NCBI GenBank assembly: GCA_028571685.1
Contig: CM053146.1
Coordinates: 114,179,431 to 114,243,430, forward strand
Source of the DNA: Heterohyrax brucei
Taxonomy: Eukaryota; Chordata; Mammalia; Hyracoidea; Procaviidae
Direction of reading: 5' to 3'
Length of the DNA stretch: 64,000 nucleotides
Of the stretch, positions 22,237 through 32,792 are shown one piece after another. Each line of letters begins with the position of its first letter. Within the stretch, counting starts at the first letter, position 1. Made by a program: the position numbers and the translations under genes. The notes below the pieces were generated by a model, which saw only the letters and a program-made list of their open reading frames with translations, had not been told where the DNA came from and did not search any database.

Positions 22237-23189
22237 AGATGCAGAAGACCTTGTTGCAGCAATCAACCAACTTGACCTTATTGACATAAACAGATCTTTT
22301 CATCCATCAACCGATAAATATACCTTCTTCTCCAAAGCACATGGAGCATTCTCCAGAATAGACCATATGTTGGGTCATAAAACTATTCTCTATAAAATCC
22401 AAAACATTGATTTATTGCAAAGTACCTTCTCGGACCACAGAGCTATAAAAGTTGAAATCAATAATAGAAAAATCATAGGTAAAAATTCCAACTTGTGGAA
22501 ACTGAACAACACTTTACTCATAAAGCTTTGGGTTATAAAAGAAATCAAAGACACATTAAAGAAATTTATGGATTCAAATGAGAACAAGAACACATCCTAC
22601 CAGAATTTATGGGATACAGCAAAAGCAGTGCATACAGGGCAGTTTATCTCTATAAATGCACACTTCCAGAAAGAAGAAAGAACACAAATTAAAGAATTAA
22701 CCTCATAGCTTGAACAAGTAGAAAGAGAGCAACAAAGAAACCCCTCAGGCACCAGAAGAAAACAGATTATAAAGATTAGATCAGAACTAAATGAATTAGA
22801 GAATAGAAAAACAATTGAAAAAATTAACAAAACCAAAAGTTGGTTCTTCGAAAAGATCAACAAAATTGATAAACCATTGGCTAAACTTACAAAAGAAAAA
22901 CAACAGAAGATACAAATAACCCGATTATGAAATGAATTGGGAGATATTACAACAGACCCATCTGAAATAAAATATATCATAACAGAATACTATGAAAAGC
23001 TATACTCTGACAGGTTTGAAAACCTGGGAGAAATGGACAAATTTCTAGATTCATATGACTCACCAAGACTATCACAAGGAGAAACAGATCAACTTAATAA
23101 ATCTATCACAAAGGAAGAGATTCAGGAAGTCATCAAAAATGTACCAACCAAAAAAAAAGTCCTGATCCAGACGGCTTCACTGGAGAATT
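22237..23189 (+). mobile_element. Inverted 5' part of the younger L1 (endonuclease end to RT start)
   Basis: Plus-strand L1 ORF2 sequence, opposite to its 3' half. Frame 22,367-22,708 has MLGHKTILYKIQNIDLLQ and FSDHRAIKVEINNRK, the end of the endonuclease domain; 22,937-23,248 has ITTDPSEIKYIITEYYEKLY and ITKEEIQEVIKNVPTKK, leading to the RT domain (SPDGF-like text is shifted by an A run). Ends exactly at the right target duplication. Opposite orientation of the 5' part, with a gap in ORF2 between the two halves, is the signature of twin priming. Confidence 0.92.
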
Positions 23190-23200
23190 CTTCAAATCTT
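23190..23200. repeat. Target-site duplication, right copy
   Basis: CTTCAAATCTT, identical to 20,488-20,498. The older L1 resumes immediately after it. Confidence 0.85.
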
Positions 23201-23640
23201 TATATATGTGTCATCCCATTGCCCTCTTGCCTGCATGGTTTCTGCTAAGTAATCTGAGCTTAGTCTTAATTATTTTCCTTTGTAGGTTAGCCTTTGTTTA
23301 AACCTAAACCAAACGAGACCCAGTGCTGTTGAGTCAATTCCAACTTACAGCAACCCTATAGGACAGAGTAGAACTGCTCCCTAGAATTTCCAAGAAGCAC
23401 ATAGCAGATATGAATTGCCAGCCTTCTGGTTAGCAGACGTAACACTTAACTACTACACCACCAGGGTTTCCCGTTCAACACTAGCTGCCTTTAGTTTTGG
23501 CAATTTGATTATAACATGTCTTTCTTTTGAAATCTACCTTATGTGGAATTTGATGAGCATCTAGGATAGATACCTTCTTATCTTACATGATATCATGGAA
23601 ATGTTCTGTTAACAAATCTTGAATAGCTTTCTCTTGATAT
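23201..23640 (-). mobile_element. Older L1 5' UTR, antisense, right part
   Basis: Continuation of 20,186-20,487 after the younger insertion ('gtcatcccattgccctcttg', 'atggtttctgctaag'). The part after 23,480 parallels 36,607-36,760 ('gttttggcaatttgattata', 'tttgatgagcatct'). A SINE interrupts it at 23,310-23,475. Confidence 0.78.
23310..23475 (-). repeat. AfroSINE, antisense
   Basis: 'agtgctgttgagtcaattcc', 'gacagagtagaactgctccc', 'ctggttagcagacgtaacac' and 'ccaccagggtttcc'. Full-length. Confidence 0.93.
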
Positions 23641-23649
23641 TACCATTAG

Positions 23650-26425
23650 ACTACTAGTGTTGTTGTTGTTAGGTGCTGTTGAATTGGTTCTGTATCATAA
23701 GGACCCTATGCACAACAGAACAAAACACTGTCTGGTGCTGTGCCATGCTTATAATCAGTTTTATTCTTAAGCCTATTGTTGTAGCCACTATATAAGACCA
23801 TCTTGTTGAAAATCTTCCTCTTTTTTGATGTCTCTATTTACCAAGCATGATGTCTTTGTACAGAGATTGATTCCTCCTGATAACATGTTCAAATTATCAG
23901 TTTCTTCATCCTTGCTTCCAAGAAGTGTTACAGTTGTACTTCTTCCAGAACAGATCTCTTTGTTCTTTTGGTAGTCCCTGGTATGTTCAATATTCTTCTC
24001 CAACATCAGAATTCAGTTGTGTCAATTATTCTTTACTCATTATTTTCCTTACTGGTTGTCTGGCTTTTGCCTGCATTTGGTGCAGTTGAAAATACCACGA
24101 ATTGGGTCAGGTGCACGTTAGTCTTTAAGGTAACATCTTTACTTTTCAATACTTTAAAGAGGTCTTTTGCAGCAGATTTTCCCAATGCGATATGTCTTTT
24201 GATTTCTTGACTGCTGCTTCAGTGGGCATTGACTGTGGAACCTAGTAAAATGGAATCCTTGACAACCTCAATCTTTCCTCCCTTTATCATGTTGTTGCTT
24301 ACTGATCCAGCTGTGAGGATTTTTGTTTTCTTGATGTTGAGGTGCAATCTGTACTGAAAGCTGTGATCCTTGATTTTGATCAGCAAGTGTTCCAAATCCT
24401 CTTCACTTCCAGCAAGCAGGGTTCTATCGTTTGCCTAACACAGGTTGTTAGTGATCTTCCTCCAGTTCTGATGCCTCATACTTCTTAATATAGTCCAGCT
24501 TCTTGGTGTATTTGTTCTGCATACAGTTTTAGAAGATAGGGTGAAAGGAACAACTCTGATGCACAGCTTTCCTGACTTTAAACCATGCAGTGTCCCCTTG
24601 TCCTGTTTGAATGACTGCCTCTTGATCCATATAAAGGTGCCTCTTGATCCATTTACATATTCCTCATGAGGACAATTAATGTGTTCTGGTATTCCCATTC
24701 TCTGCAAAGTTATCCATAATTTGTTATGATCCATACAGTTGAATGCCTGTGTATAGTCAGTAAAACACAGATAAGCATATTTCTGGTATTCTCTGCTTCC
24801 AGCCAAGAGTTTTCTGTCATCAGCAGTGCTATCCTGGCTTCCATGTCCTCTTCTAAGTCCAGCTTGAATTTCTGGCAGTTCCCTGTGAATATAATGCTGC
24901 AGTCACTTTTGAAAATGTTTTACAAGATTTTCTTACATGAGATATTAATGATTTTGTTTGATAATGCCCCTTATTTGGTTGGATCACCTTTCTTAGGAAT
25001 AGACATAAATATAGATCAGTTAGTTGGCCAGGTAGCTGTCCTCCAAACTTATTGGCATAATTAATGTACTTCCAGAGCTGCAAATATTTGTTGTAACATC
25101 TCAGATGATACTCGATTAGATTGTAGAGCCTTGTTTTTTGAATGCCTCTCATGCAGCTTGGCTTTTTTGGCCTATGCAGCTTCGACTTTTACTTCAGTTC
25201 ATTTGGTTCCTGATCATATGCTACCTCTTGAAATCGTTGAACTTTGGCCAATTCTTTGTCATACAATGACTCCATGTATTCTTTCCTTCTTCTTTTGGTA
25301 CTTCCTGTGTCATTTAATACTTTCTGTATAGAATCCTTCATTATTACAACTCTAGGCTTGAGTTTTTTCTTTAGTTCTTTCAGCTTGAGAAATGTGGAAT
25401 GTGTTGTTTCTTTTTGGTTTTATGTCTGCAGCTCTTAGCACTTGTCGTCGTAGTTCTTTACTTTGTCTTCTTGAGCCGCCCTTGGAAATCTTTTGTTTAG
25501 TTGTTTTACTTCATCATTTCATTCTTATACTTCAGCTACTTGACTTTCAAGAGCGAGTTTTAGAGTCTGCTGGCTTTCAGTTTGGTCTTTTCTTTCTTTC
25601 CTGTCTTTTTAATGACTTCTTGCTTTTTGGATGTATGATATCTTTGATGTCTTTTCACAACTCATTAGGTCTTCAGAGTATGGCCTCCATACACCCTTTT
25701 AACTCAGTATTGAAGTCACTCCTAAGGTCATGAAATTTATTCTTGAGATGGTCTGCAAATTCAGGTGGAATATACTCAAGGTTGTACTTTGGCTCTTGTG
25801 GACTTCTTCTGATTTTCTTCTGTTTCAGTTTGAACTTGCATATCAGCAGTTGGTGGTCGGTGCTGCGGTTAGCAAATGGTTTTGTTCTTGCTGATGATCT
25901 TGAGCTTTTCCGTTGCCTCTCTCTACAAATACAGTCAATTTGATTCTGTCTAATAAGGTCCATGTGTATAGTTGCCATTTATGTTGTTGAGAAAAAGGTA
26001 TTTGCGGTGAAGAAGTCATTGGTCTTGCAAAATTCTGTCATGCAATCTCTGACATTATTTCTATCACCAAGGCTATATTTTATAACTACTGATCTCTCTT
26101 CTTCTTGTTTTTTTCCCAACTTTTGCATTCCAGTCACCACTAGTTATCAATGCATCCTGATTGCCTTTTCAATCAATTTTGGACTGCAGAGGCTGGTAAA
26201 AATCTTCGGTTTCTTCGTCTTTGGCCTTTCTGGTTGGTATTTAAATGTGAACAACCGTCACATTAACTGGACTTCCTTGTAGGTGTGTGGATGTTTTTCT
26301 GTCACTGACAGCATTGTATTTCAGGATACATCTTAGAATTTCTTTTTTTTTCTTCCCGCGATAATGAATGCAACACCATTCCTCTTCAAGTTGTCATTCC
26401 GGGCATAGTAGATTACATGATTTGT
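23650..26425 (-). mobile_element. Longest RTE LINE copy in the window, antisense
   Basis: About 2.8 kb, from the 3' tail (complement 'gttgttgttaggtgctgttg') to near the endonuclease N-terminus ('ggcatagtagattacatg' antisense). Minus frames show the domains in order: endonuclease end at 25,673-25,978 (ADRST-like DHQLLICKFKLKQKK), RT at 24,435-24,806 (AYLCFTDYTQAFNCMDHNKL, with the catalytic-region FxDYxxAF block), and the C-terminal region at 23,788-24,006. Many stops and frameshifts. The extreme 5' UTR seen at 33,717-33,980 is missing. RTE elements make one polyprotein with an AP-like endonuclease and RT; this copy cannot. Confidence 0.93.
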
Positions 26426-26429
26426 AGTA

Positions 26430-26735
26430 CCCATGAATCTAAGGGAAGTGGACATAATTACATGTTATTTAGATACCAGTAGGAGATAAATATGACTAAC
26501 AAATGCCTTTTGCATGTTAGCAAAACAAAGCCGGATGAAAGCTGTCAGAACTATGAAGCTTTGAAAGAAAATTTAAAAAAATCGAAGATAAATGTATTGC
26601 TTTTCTTCCATGTATTTTTGCATTAAAAAGTCATTTTCTCTCACTTATCATTAATCCAATTCAACTTTTTAATAACAATGATGTAAAATTTTATGATATA
26701 TCAATATTTGCTAACTCATTTTTCCCCTACTGCCA
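26430..26735. other. No recognisable feature
   Basis: AT-rich; nothing recognised. Confidence 0.4.
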
Positions 26736-26739
26736 CCTT

Positions 26740-27560
26740 TGTTTGAATGATGAAATTTTTTCCCAAATATTTTATGTTAAAAAAAAAAAAACTAAAAATA
26801 GAACAAAGCTAAAAGGATTTTACAGGCATACTTGTATGCTCAATACCTAGATTCTGTCAATTGCCCAATCTCATATTTTGATACATGGCAAAGTAAATTT
26901 CAGATACTTAGCCTATAGTTCATTAACTACAGTTTAGTATTTACGTTTTCATTGAAAGTTAATAAAACACGTAAGTCATATGTATGTATTCGTTGAGATT
27001 TGACAAACACGTATACTTTTGTAACCTGTTGAGAGAGAACTTTACCATCCCACCCCAAAATGTTTCCTCATAATCCATACGTGTCTTTCCGAGATTAGGT
27101 TTATCTTGGAAACCCTGGTGGTGTAGTGGGTTAAATGCTATATCTGCTAACCAAATGTTGGCAATTGAAATCCACCAGGCGCTCCTTGGAAACTATGGGG
27201 CATTTCTGCTCTGTCCTATAGGGTTGCTATGAGTTGGACCCAACTTGATGGCAGTTTTTTTTTTTTTATTCTGGAATTTGATACAAAATGAACTTAGCAT
27301 TATTTCCTGGTATGAATATGCTATTCCTATTCATAGGCTTCTGGGATTCCAGGTTAATCCATGTAAATGACTGTTTAAGATTGCAGTAGCATTTCATAAA
27401 GCTATAGTGCCCTATCATTTTTATACAGCTGTTTTTTGACAGTCACAGTTTTGAGAAATTTTAGTATCTATATGTAAATTTTATAATTTAGATATTTGTG
27501 TCTATGCCTAACTTTGTTGGCATGAGCAAAACATTTAACCATCCTTTCTGAAGACCAGTG
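26740..27560 (-). mobile_element. Old L1ME 3' region, antisense, with SINE inside
   Basis: 'gcaaagtaaatttcagatac', 'gttgagatttgacaaacacg' with 'tttgtaacc', 'ccatcccaccccaaaatg' and 'gcagtagcatttcataaag' follow the usual L1ME order. An AfroSINE lies at 27,108-27,265. Confidence 0.6.
27108..27265 (+). repeat. AfroSINE
   Basis: 'ggaaaccctggtggtgtagt', 'ctgctaaccaaatgttggca', 'cctatagggttgctatgagt' and a T12 tail. Nested in L1ME. Confidence 0.94.
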
Positions 27561-27929
27561 GAAGTTTCTACTTCGCGTCACTCACTGCTACCTTTGAACA
27601 CCTGAGGCAGTGGCACTACAAAGTGCATTGTGCTTTATCTAGATTTTTAACTAAACACCAGTCATTTTTTTTTTTTTTTTTGTCTTTTAGGGGAAAAAAA
27701 GGTAGAGTTGATTTTTAGTGTATTCACCCTATGTTGTTGAGGCTGTTGTTGGTAGTGGTGGTGAGCAAGTAGGATTGGCAAAAATTTTTACAAAATTTAT
27801 TATATGTACCAGGATGATGTAAAGATGTTTAAACTTAAGGAGAAGAACAGGGAAAGAGCTCTTTTTAATAGTTTAGAATTTTTTTTTTCTGCAATTCTCC
27901 AATAATGTTATAAAAATCAAAACCCCATT

Positions 27930-28118
27930 GTTGTTGAGTCACTTTTGACTAGTAACCCTGTGGAACAGAGTCGGATGACCCTGTAGAGTTTCCAAGGCCG
28001 TAAATATTTATGGAAGCAGCCTGCTACATCTTTGTCCTGTGGAGTGACTGGTGGATTCAAATCCCTAATCTTTCAGTTAACTACCAAGTGCTGTAACCAC
28101 TGTGCCATCAGGACTCCT
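27930..28118 (-). repeat. AfroSINE long form, antisense
   Basis: 'attgttgttgagtcactttt', the long-form block 'ggaagcagcctgctacatct', and 'gtgccatcaggactcc'. Confidence 0.9.
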
Positions 28119-28319
28119 TGCAGTATTATAAAGGAATATTTATTCAGCATCCCTGAGTGATCAGTTAGCAGTTTCTTATAGACACACAGGAAGTACTATT
28201 CAAAATTTTTCAGTAACTTTATTTTTTTCACCATCTGATAGTTGAGGATAGAGAAAGTAGAACTTAGGTAAGAACACAGTGTATTAAAAAAATGTGACAT
28301 TGTGAATAATTAAAATCTC

Positions 28320-28328
28320 TTTCTAGTA
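28320..28328. repeat. Target-site duplication, left copy
   Basis: TTTCTAGTA, repeated at 30,896-30,904. With transitions allowed, the match extends to 18 bases ('tatgttttc' against 'cacattttc'). Confidence 0.7.
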
Positions 28329-30895
28329 TATGTTTTCTTTTTTTAATTATGATTGAATGAACATTTACATTCCCATATAAATTTGCATGATGACCTACAT
28401 GCAGCTTCCACTGCTCTCCCTGTACAGTGACAGCACACTCCTCCTCTCTGCTCCATACATGTCTTATCTTCCCAACAGTCTCTTATCTTCTCCTTTCCAC
28501 TCAATCCCCTTCTTCCAGTGTGAGGTCAACAGGATGGCATCCTATAAATGCTTAAAACCATAAGTGCCCGCACAGTATGGTCTCTCTGCGTCACCACGTC
28601 CAATCCATTGCTGTCTGAAAAGTTGACCTTCAATATGAATTATGGGCAGGGCAGCATCAGGGCCAGGGGCCTCACTCCCAGGAGAACCTTGAGGCCACTG
28701 GACCATCAGTTGTGGTCTTTTAGTGGAGATCTCAGGGTGCACCCCTATTTATACTTGTGTTGCCAGTGAGGCTCAACTTTGTGAACTCTTTCGTGGCTAT
28801 CACTGGTGGTAGCCAGGCACCATCTGGTTTTTCCAGTCACAAGTTGATGTAGACATCCATTCACGTGGGTCTCTCTGTCTTCTGGATTCTCTTTCCCCCA
28901 TGTTGTGATGGACCTTGGTGATCATCCGTTCCTGCTAAGTTGGGACCATTTCCTGTACCGTCAGATGGCAGCTTGGCAGCTTTTAAGACCCCAGACACCA
29001 CTCACCAATGTGGGGTGTGGTGAGACCTCATTAGCAAAACTGTAGTTGTGCCAATTGGCCTCAATTTCCCCTGAGAGCACGGTGCCGGCCCCCCGCCCCA
29101 GCTACTCTGTCCTTGCAATATTGGTTTAAAATGGGAAGAGTACGCAAGTTGTGTTTAAGTCCCGCTAATGTTGATCTTCTTACTAATGTGTACTGTCACC
29201 AATTTCACCCAACCAAATTTCTGACAACTATGAAATCTAAACCCTCCCCTCTCACCCTCCTGTCCTCCCCAAACTTGCAGCCATTCAAGAGTCTTCTATT
29301 ATGCATGAGTCTGCTTTTAAGTTCTTATCATAGGGATCTCATACAGTATTTTTCTTTCTGTTGCTGAGTACTTTCACTCAACATAATGTCCTCCAGTTGA
29401 AACCAGGTTAAGAGACGTTTCCTGCTATCATCATTGTTATTTACCAATGCATAGTACTCCATTGAGTACATATACCAAAGTTTACCCATTCATTCTTCTG
29501 TTGTTGGGCATCTGGGTTGATTCCATCTTTTTGCTGTTGTGGACTGTGCTGTGATGAACATTCATGTGCATGTATCAATTGGTGTGAATGCCCTCGATTC
29601 TGTAGGATATATTCCAAGCAGTGGAATTACTGGGTCAAACGGTATATCTAGATCCATCATTTTAAGGTAACGCCAGATTGCTTTCCAAAGAGGTTGCACC
29701 ATTTTGGAATCCCACCAACAATGTAGGATAGTTCCAGTCTCTCCACAGCCTCTCCAACATTTAGTGTTTTGCATTTTTTGGATCCTGGCCAACCTTGTTG
29801 GGGTGAGATGGTATCTCATTGTCGTTTTGATTTGAATTTCTGTAATAGCTAATGATTGTCAGCATGTTCACATGTGTTTTTTGGCTACCTGGATCTCCTC
29901 TTTAGAAAAGTGTCTGTCCATCTCCTTTGCTCATTGCTTAATTGGATGATTTATCTTTTTCTTGTTGATATTTTGTAGTACATTATAGATTATGGAGATC
30001 AGACGTCGGTCAGACATAGAGTTGCCAAATATTTTTTCCCATTCTGTAGGTGGCCTTTTAATTCTAGTAATAAAGTCTTTAGATGAGCAGAAGTGATTGA
30101 TTCTTAGTAGTTCCCGTTTATCTATTTTCTCTTCTGTTTTCTGTGGTTTGTTTGACAGATTTTGAAGTCTGTCTGCGTTGTGTATTAAAGCTTTCATTGT
30201 TGTTCCTAGTTTTTCTTGGGTGAGTTTTATCGTTTTAGATTTGATATTTAGGTCTTTTATCCAGTTTGAGTTGGTTTTTGTATAAGATGTAAGATATGGG
30301 TCTTGTTTTAATTTAGTGCAGATGGACATCCAATTTTGCCAGCACCATTTGTTGAAGAGATTGTTTTCACCCCAATTTAATGTCTTAGGGCCTTTGTAGA
30401 ATATCAGCTGTTCATAGGCAGATTATGTCATCTGTGGGGTCTCGATTCTGTTCCACTGATCCATCTGTATGTTTTTGTACCAGTACCAGGCTGTTTTGAC
30501 TACTGTGGCGGTGTAATAAATTCTAAGGTTGGAACCAGTGAGAGGCCTCCCAGTGTGTTCTTCTTCTTTAGTAATGCTTTATTTATCCGGGGCTTCTTCC
30601 CTTTCCACACAAAGTTGGTAATTTGTTCCTCCATCTCATTAAAAAATGTCACTGGAACTTGTATTGGGATTGCATTATGTAAGTAGATTGCTTTGGGTAA
30701 AATAGACATTTTCACAATGTTAACTCTTCCTGTCCATGAGCAGGGTAGGTTTCTCGATTTATGTAAGTCTCTCTTAGTTTCTTGTAGTAAGGGTTTGTAG
30801 TTGTCTTTCTAAAGGTCTGTTATTTCTCTGGTTAGATTTATTCCTAGGTATTTTATCTTCTTAGGGGCTATAGTAAATGGGATTGATTTGGTGAT
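28329..30895 (-). mobile_element. 5'-truncated L1, antisense
   Basis: Left end is the T-rich 3' terminus. The 3' UTR runs from 28,329 to about 29,440; ORF2 C-terminal sequence follows in minus frames 29,562-29,819 ([38 protein letters not shown]), 29,931-30,329 and 30,500-30,715 ([19 protein letters not shown]). It breaks off in the RT/post-RT region near 30,895. Same family as the younger L1 at 20.5 kb, but not inverted and with a longer 3' UTR. Defective: truncated and frameshifted. Confidence 0.93.
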
Positions 30896-30904
30896 TTTCT
30901 AGTA
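30896..30904. repeat. Target-site duplication, right copy
   Basis: TTTCTAGTA, pairs with 28,320-28,328. Confidence 0.7.
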
Positions 30905-31560
30905 CACATTTTCAAACTAGTAAGATAGGACACAGCTTTTGAACAGTACTCTTTGAAGCTTTCAGTGTGCATTGGTAATGTCGTCTGTAGACAGGAGGAT
31001 GAAATGAAGCTAAATTTCTTGACTTACAGACTGAAGAAATTTGGGACTAGAAGCAATAAAATTTGTAATTGTTTTAAAGCCATATGTCTTTAGTAAAACA
31101 GAGACTATGGAAACCAAGCATACTATACACAGCAGCTATAGTATACGATAAAATATGGTTAGAGATTTGTTTTACCAACAACATGTGTCACATAGAAGAG
31201 CTTGGGGGAGATAATAATTGGCAAATATCTGTCTTTGTTTCTAACAGGATGTGCCTAAACTTGCTTTAAAAACTTCATAAAGCTGAGTATCCTCCAAAGC
31301 TTTTACAGAAGAACAAAAGAGATAATCAAATTTGTAGCTGCTCAAAAAGAAGCAAGAATAAAAGAATAGTATAATGACTTTTAAATCCTGTAGAAAACTT
31401 CAGAGGTCCTGTCCTTTCAAAACCTGTGAATAAGAGAAACAACAAAATTAGTTTTCAGGAACTAGAAATTTGCCCCTGCTTACTCCTAGTGTTACATTTT
31501 TAGATCTGGTACTCCAGTGGTTATTTGCATTTCTCTATTTCCATGAAAGATTATACTACT
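30905..31560. other. No recognisable feature
   Basis: Apparently single-copy. The 61-codon frame at 31,084-31,269 has no recognisable content. Confidence 0.4.
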
Positions 31561-31561
31561 T

Positions 31562-31665
31562 CCGTTAAGATTACAGCCAAGAAAACACTGTGAAGCAGTT
31601 CTAGTCTGTCACATGGGATCACTATTTTTGAGTTGGAATTGATTCAGTGGAAATGCTTGATTTTA
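31562..31665 (+). repeat. AfroSINE 3' half, long form
   Basis: 'gttaagattacagccaagaa', 'gaagcagttctagtctgtca' and 'gagttggaattgattcagtg'. The head is missing. Confidence 0.8.
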
Positions 31666-31679
31666 TTTGCACGCTTGAT

Positions 31680-31920
31680 TTAGCTTCATTTGTATGAACT
31701 GTTTTACTCTTTGTGCCTTTTGCTTGTGTTCTTGCCCAGTTGGAAGCACTGCCATGAATTCATTCATCTTTCAAAACTTTGTTTAGTCATCTCTTCTGCA
31801 GTGAATCTCTCTTTGATTAGTTCTTGCATTCCTTCAGAATTCTCTGTCGGTCAGTGGCTCAATCTGTCCACCTATTTATGTTATTTCTGTATGTTTTACA
31901 TACTTTGCTAATTACTGGTT
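31680..31920 (+). repeat. L2 LINE 3' part, ancient
   Basis: 'ctttcaaaactttgtttagt' with 'catctcttctgcagtgaat' resembles the L2 'ccttcaaaactcagctcaaa..cctccaggaag' stretch. The end ('ttatgttatttctgtatgtt') also fits. Confidence 0.5.
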
Positions 31921-31964
31921 TATCCAATGGCATTATATTTATAGTAACCTCAATAATGCTAGTA

Positions 31965-32045
31965 GTGGTAGCAACAATAATAATGCTAAATAATAGCTCT
32001 ATAGTATTACTCTGGGCCAGGTATTGTATCTATACTATCGGTTGC
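31965..32045 (-). repeat. MIR SINE fragment, antisense
   Basis: 'aataatagctctatagtatt' and 'gggccaggtattgtatctat' correspond to the MIR 'tttactatgtgccaggcactg' stretch. Confidence 0.45.
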
Positions 32046-32078
32046 AATAGTATATATAATGTAAACACTATTAATATG

Positions 32079-32126
32079 CCAAGTCGCCATGAGTCGGATC
32101 CGACTCGACGGCACTTGGCTTGGCTT
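32079..32126 (+). repeat. Short SINE 3'-end hairpin, GGATCC type
   Basis: Holds the perfect 16-base palindrome GAGTCGGATCCGACTC (32,091-32,106), flanked by 'gccaagtcgcc' and 'ggcacttggc', which also pair. It resembles the AfroSINE/RTE 3' terminus, with GGATCC in place of GAATC and an ACTTGGC end. No SINE body is present. Confidence 0.7.
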
Positions 32127-32361
32127 TTAATATGTTTTGTTGCTTAAATGTAGTAATTCTGAATTATATATTCTTTTAAAATAAGTTAATACTTTATGTA
32201 AATTTCACTGTAAGAAGAACATATTAATATAGCCTGTATTTCTTATAAAATTTTATTCCAAACACTCTGGACATTTTTGTTGGTTGAATCAAGAAACATC
32301 TAATAAGTACGTATATATAAAAAAACCCTTGCTGTATATATCATACTCTGTATGCATAATG

Positions 32362-32465
32362 CTGTCTCTCTCTCTCTGTGTATATATATGTGTGTGTACA
32401 TATGTGTGTATGTAGCTATGTATATGTATATATATGTGTGTGTGTGTATGTGTGTATATATATGT
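32362..32465 (+). repeat. TC/TG/TA microsatellite
   Basis: Compound (TC)n, (TA)n and (TG)n tract with imperfect 'tatgtgtg' units. The two facing 63-codon frames over it are tract artefacts. Confidence 0.95.
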
Positions 32466-32497
32466 GCCAAGTGCTGTCAATTTGGATCCGACTCATG
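32465..32497 (-). repeat. Short SINE 3'-end fragment, GGATCC type, antisense
   Basis: 'gccaagtgctgtcaattt' and 'ggatccgactcatg' are the reverse complement of the 32,079 unit, partly decayed. Confidence 0.6.
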
Positions 32498-32555
32498 TAT
32501 ACTCTCCAAATTTGGGAGTGAAATTTATAGGTCTAGAATATAAGATCCTAATCTC

Positions 32556-32716
32556 TATGTGCAGCCCTGGTGGTGAAGTGGTTAAGAGTTCAGGCAGCTA
32601 ACCAAAATGTTGGCAGTTTGACTCCACCAGCTGCTCCTTGGAAACCCTAATGGGATGGTTCTATCCTGTAGAGTCACTATGAATTGGAATCAACTCAGAG
32701 CCACACAACCACTACT
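32556..32716 (+). repeat. AfroSINE
   Basis: 'cagccctggtggtgaagtgg', 'gcagctaaccaaaatgttgg', 'gaattggaatcaactcagag'. Full-length except for its tail. Confidence 0.92.
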
Positions 32717-32779
32717 GTCTCTATGTGCCTGAAATAAAGAATTCTGCCACTCTGATTACTTCTCATGTCTTGAAATGCA

Positions 32780-32792
32780 AACCTAAATTCTT
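32780..32792. repeat. Target-site duplication of L1, left copy
   Basis: AACCTAAATTCTT, matched with one difference by AACCTACATTCTT at 38,233-38,245. Confidence 0.65.

Noticed and set aside
24435-24806. Active reverse transcriptase gene
   Set aside because: The RT motif is clear, but the frame is bounded by stops and frameshifts and lies in a decayed RTE.
32289-32543. Two facing Tyr/Val/His-rich small proteins
   Set aside because: They are translations of a TG/TA microsatellite.
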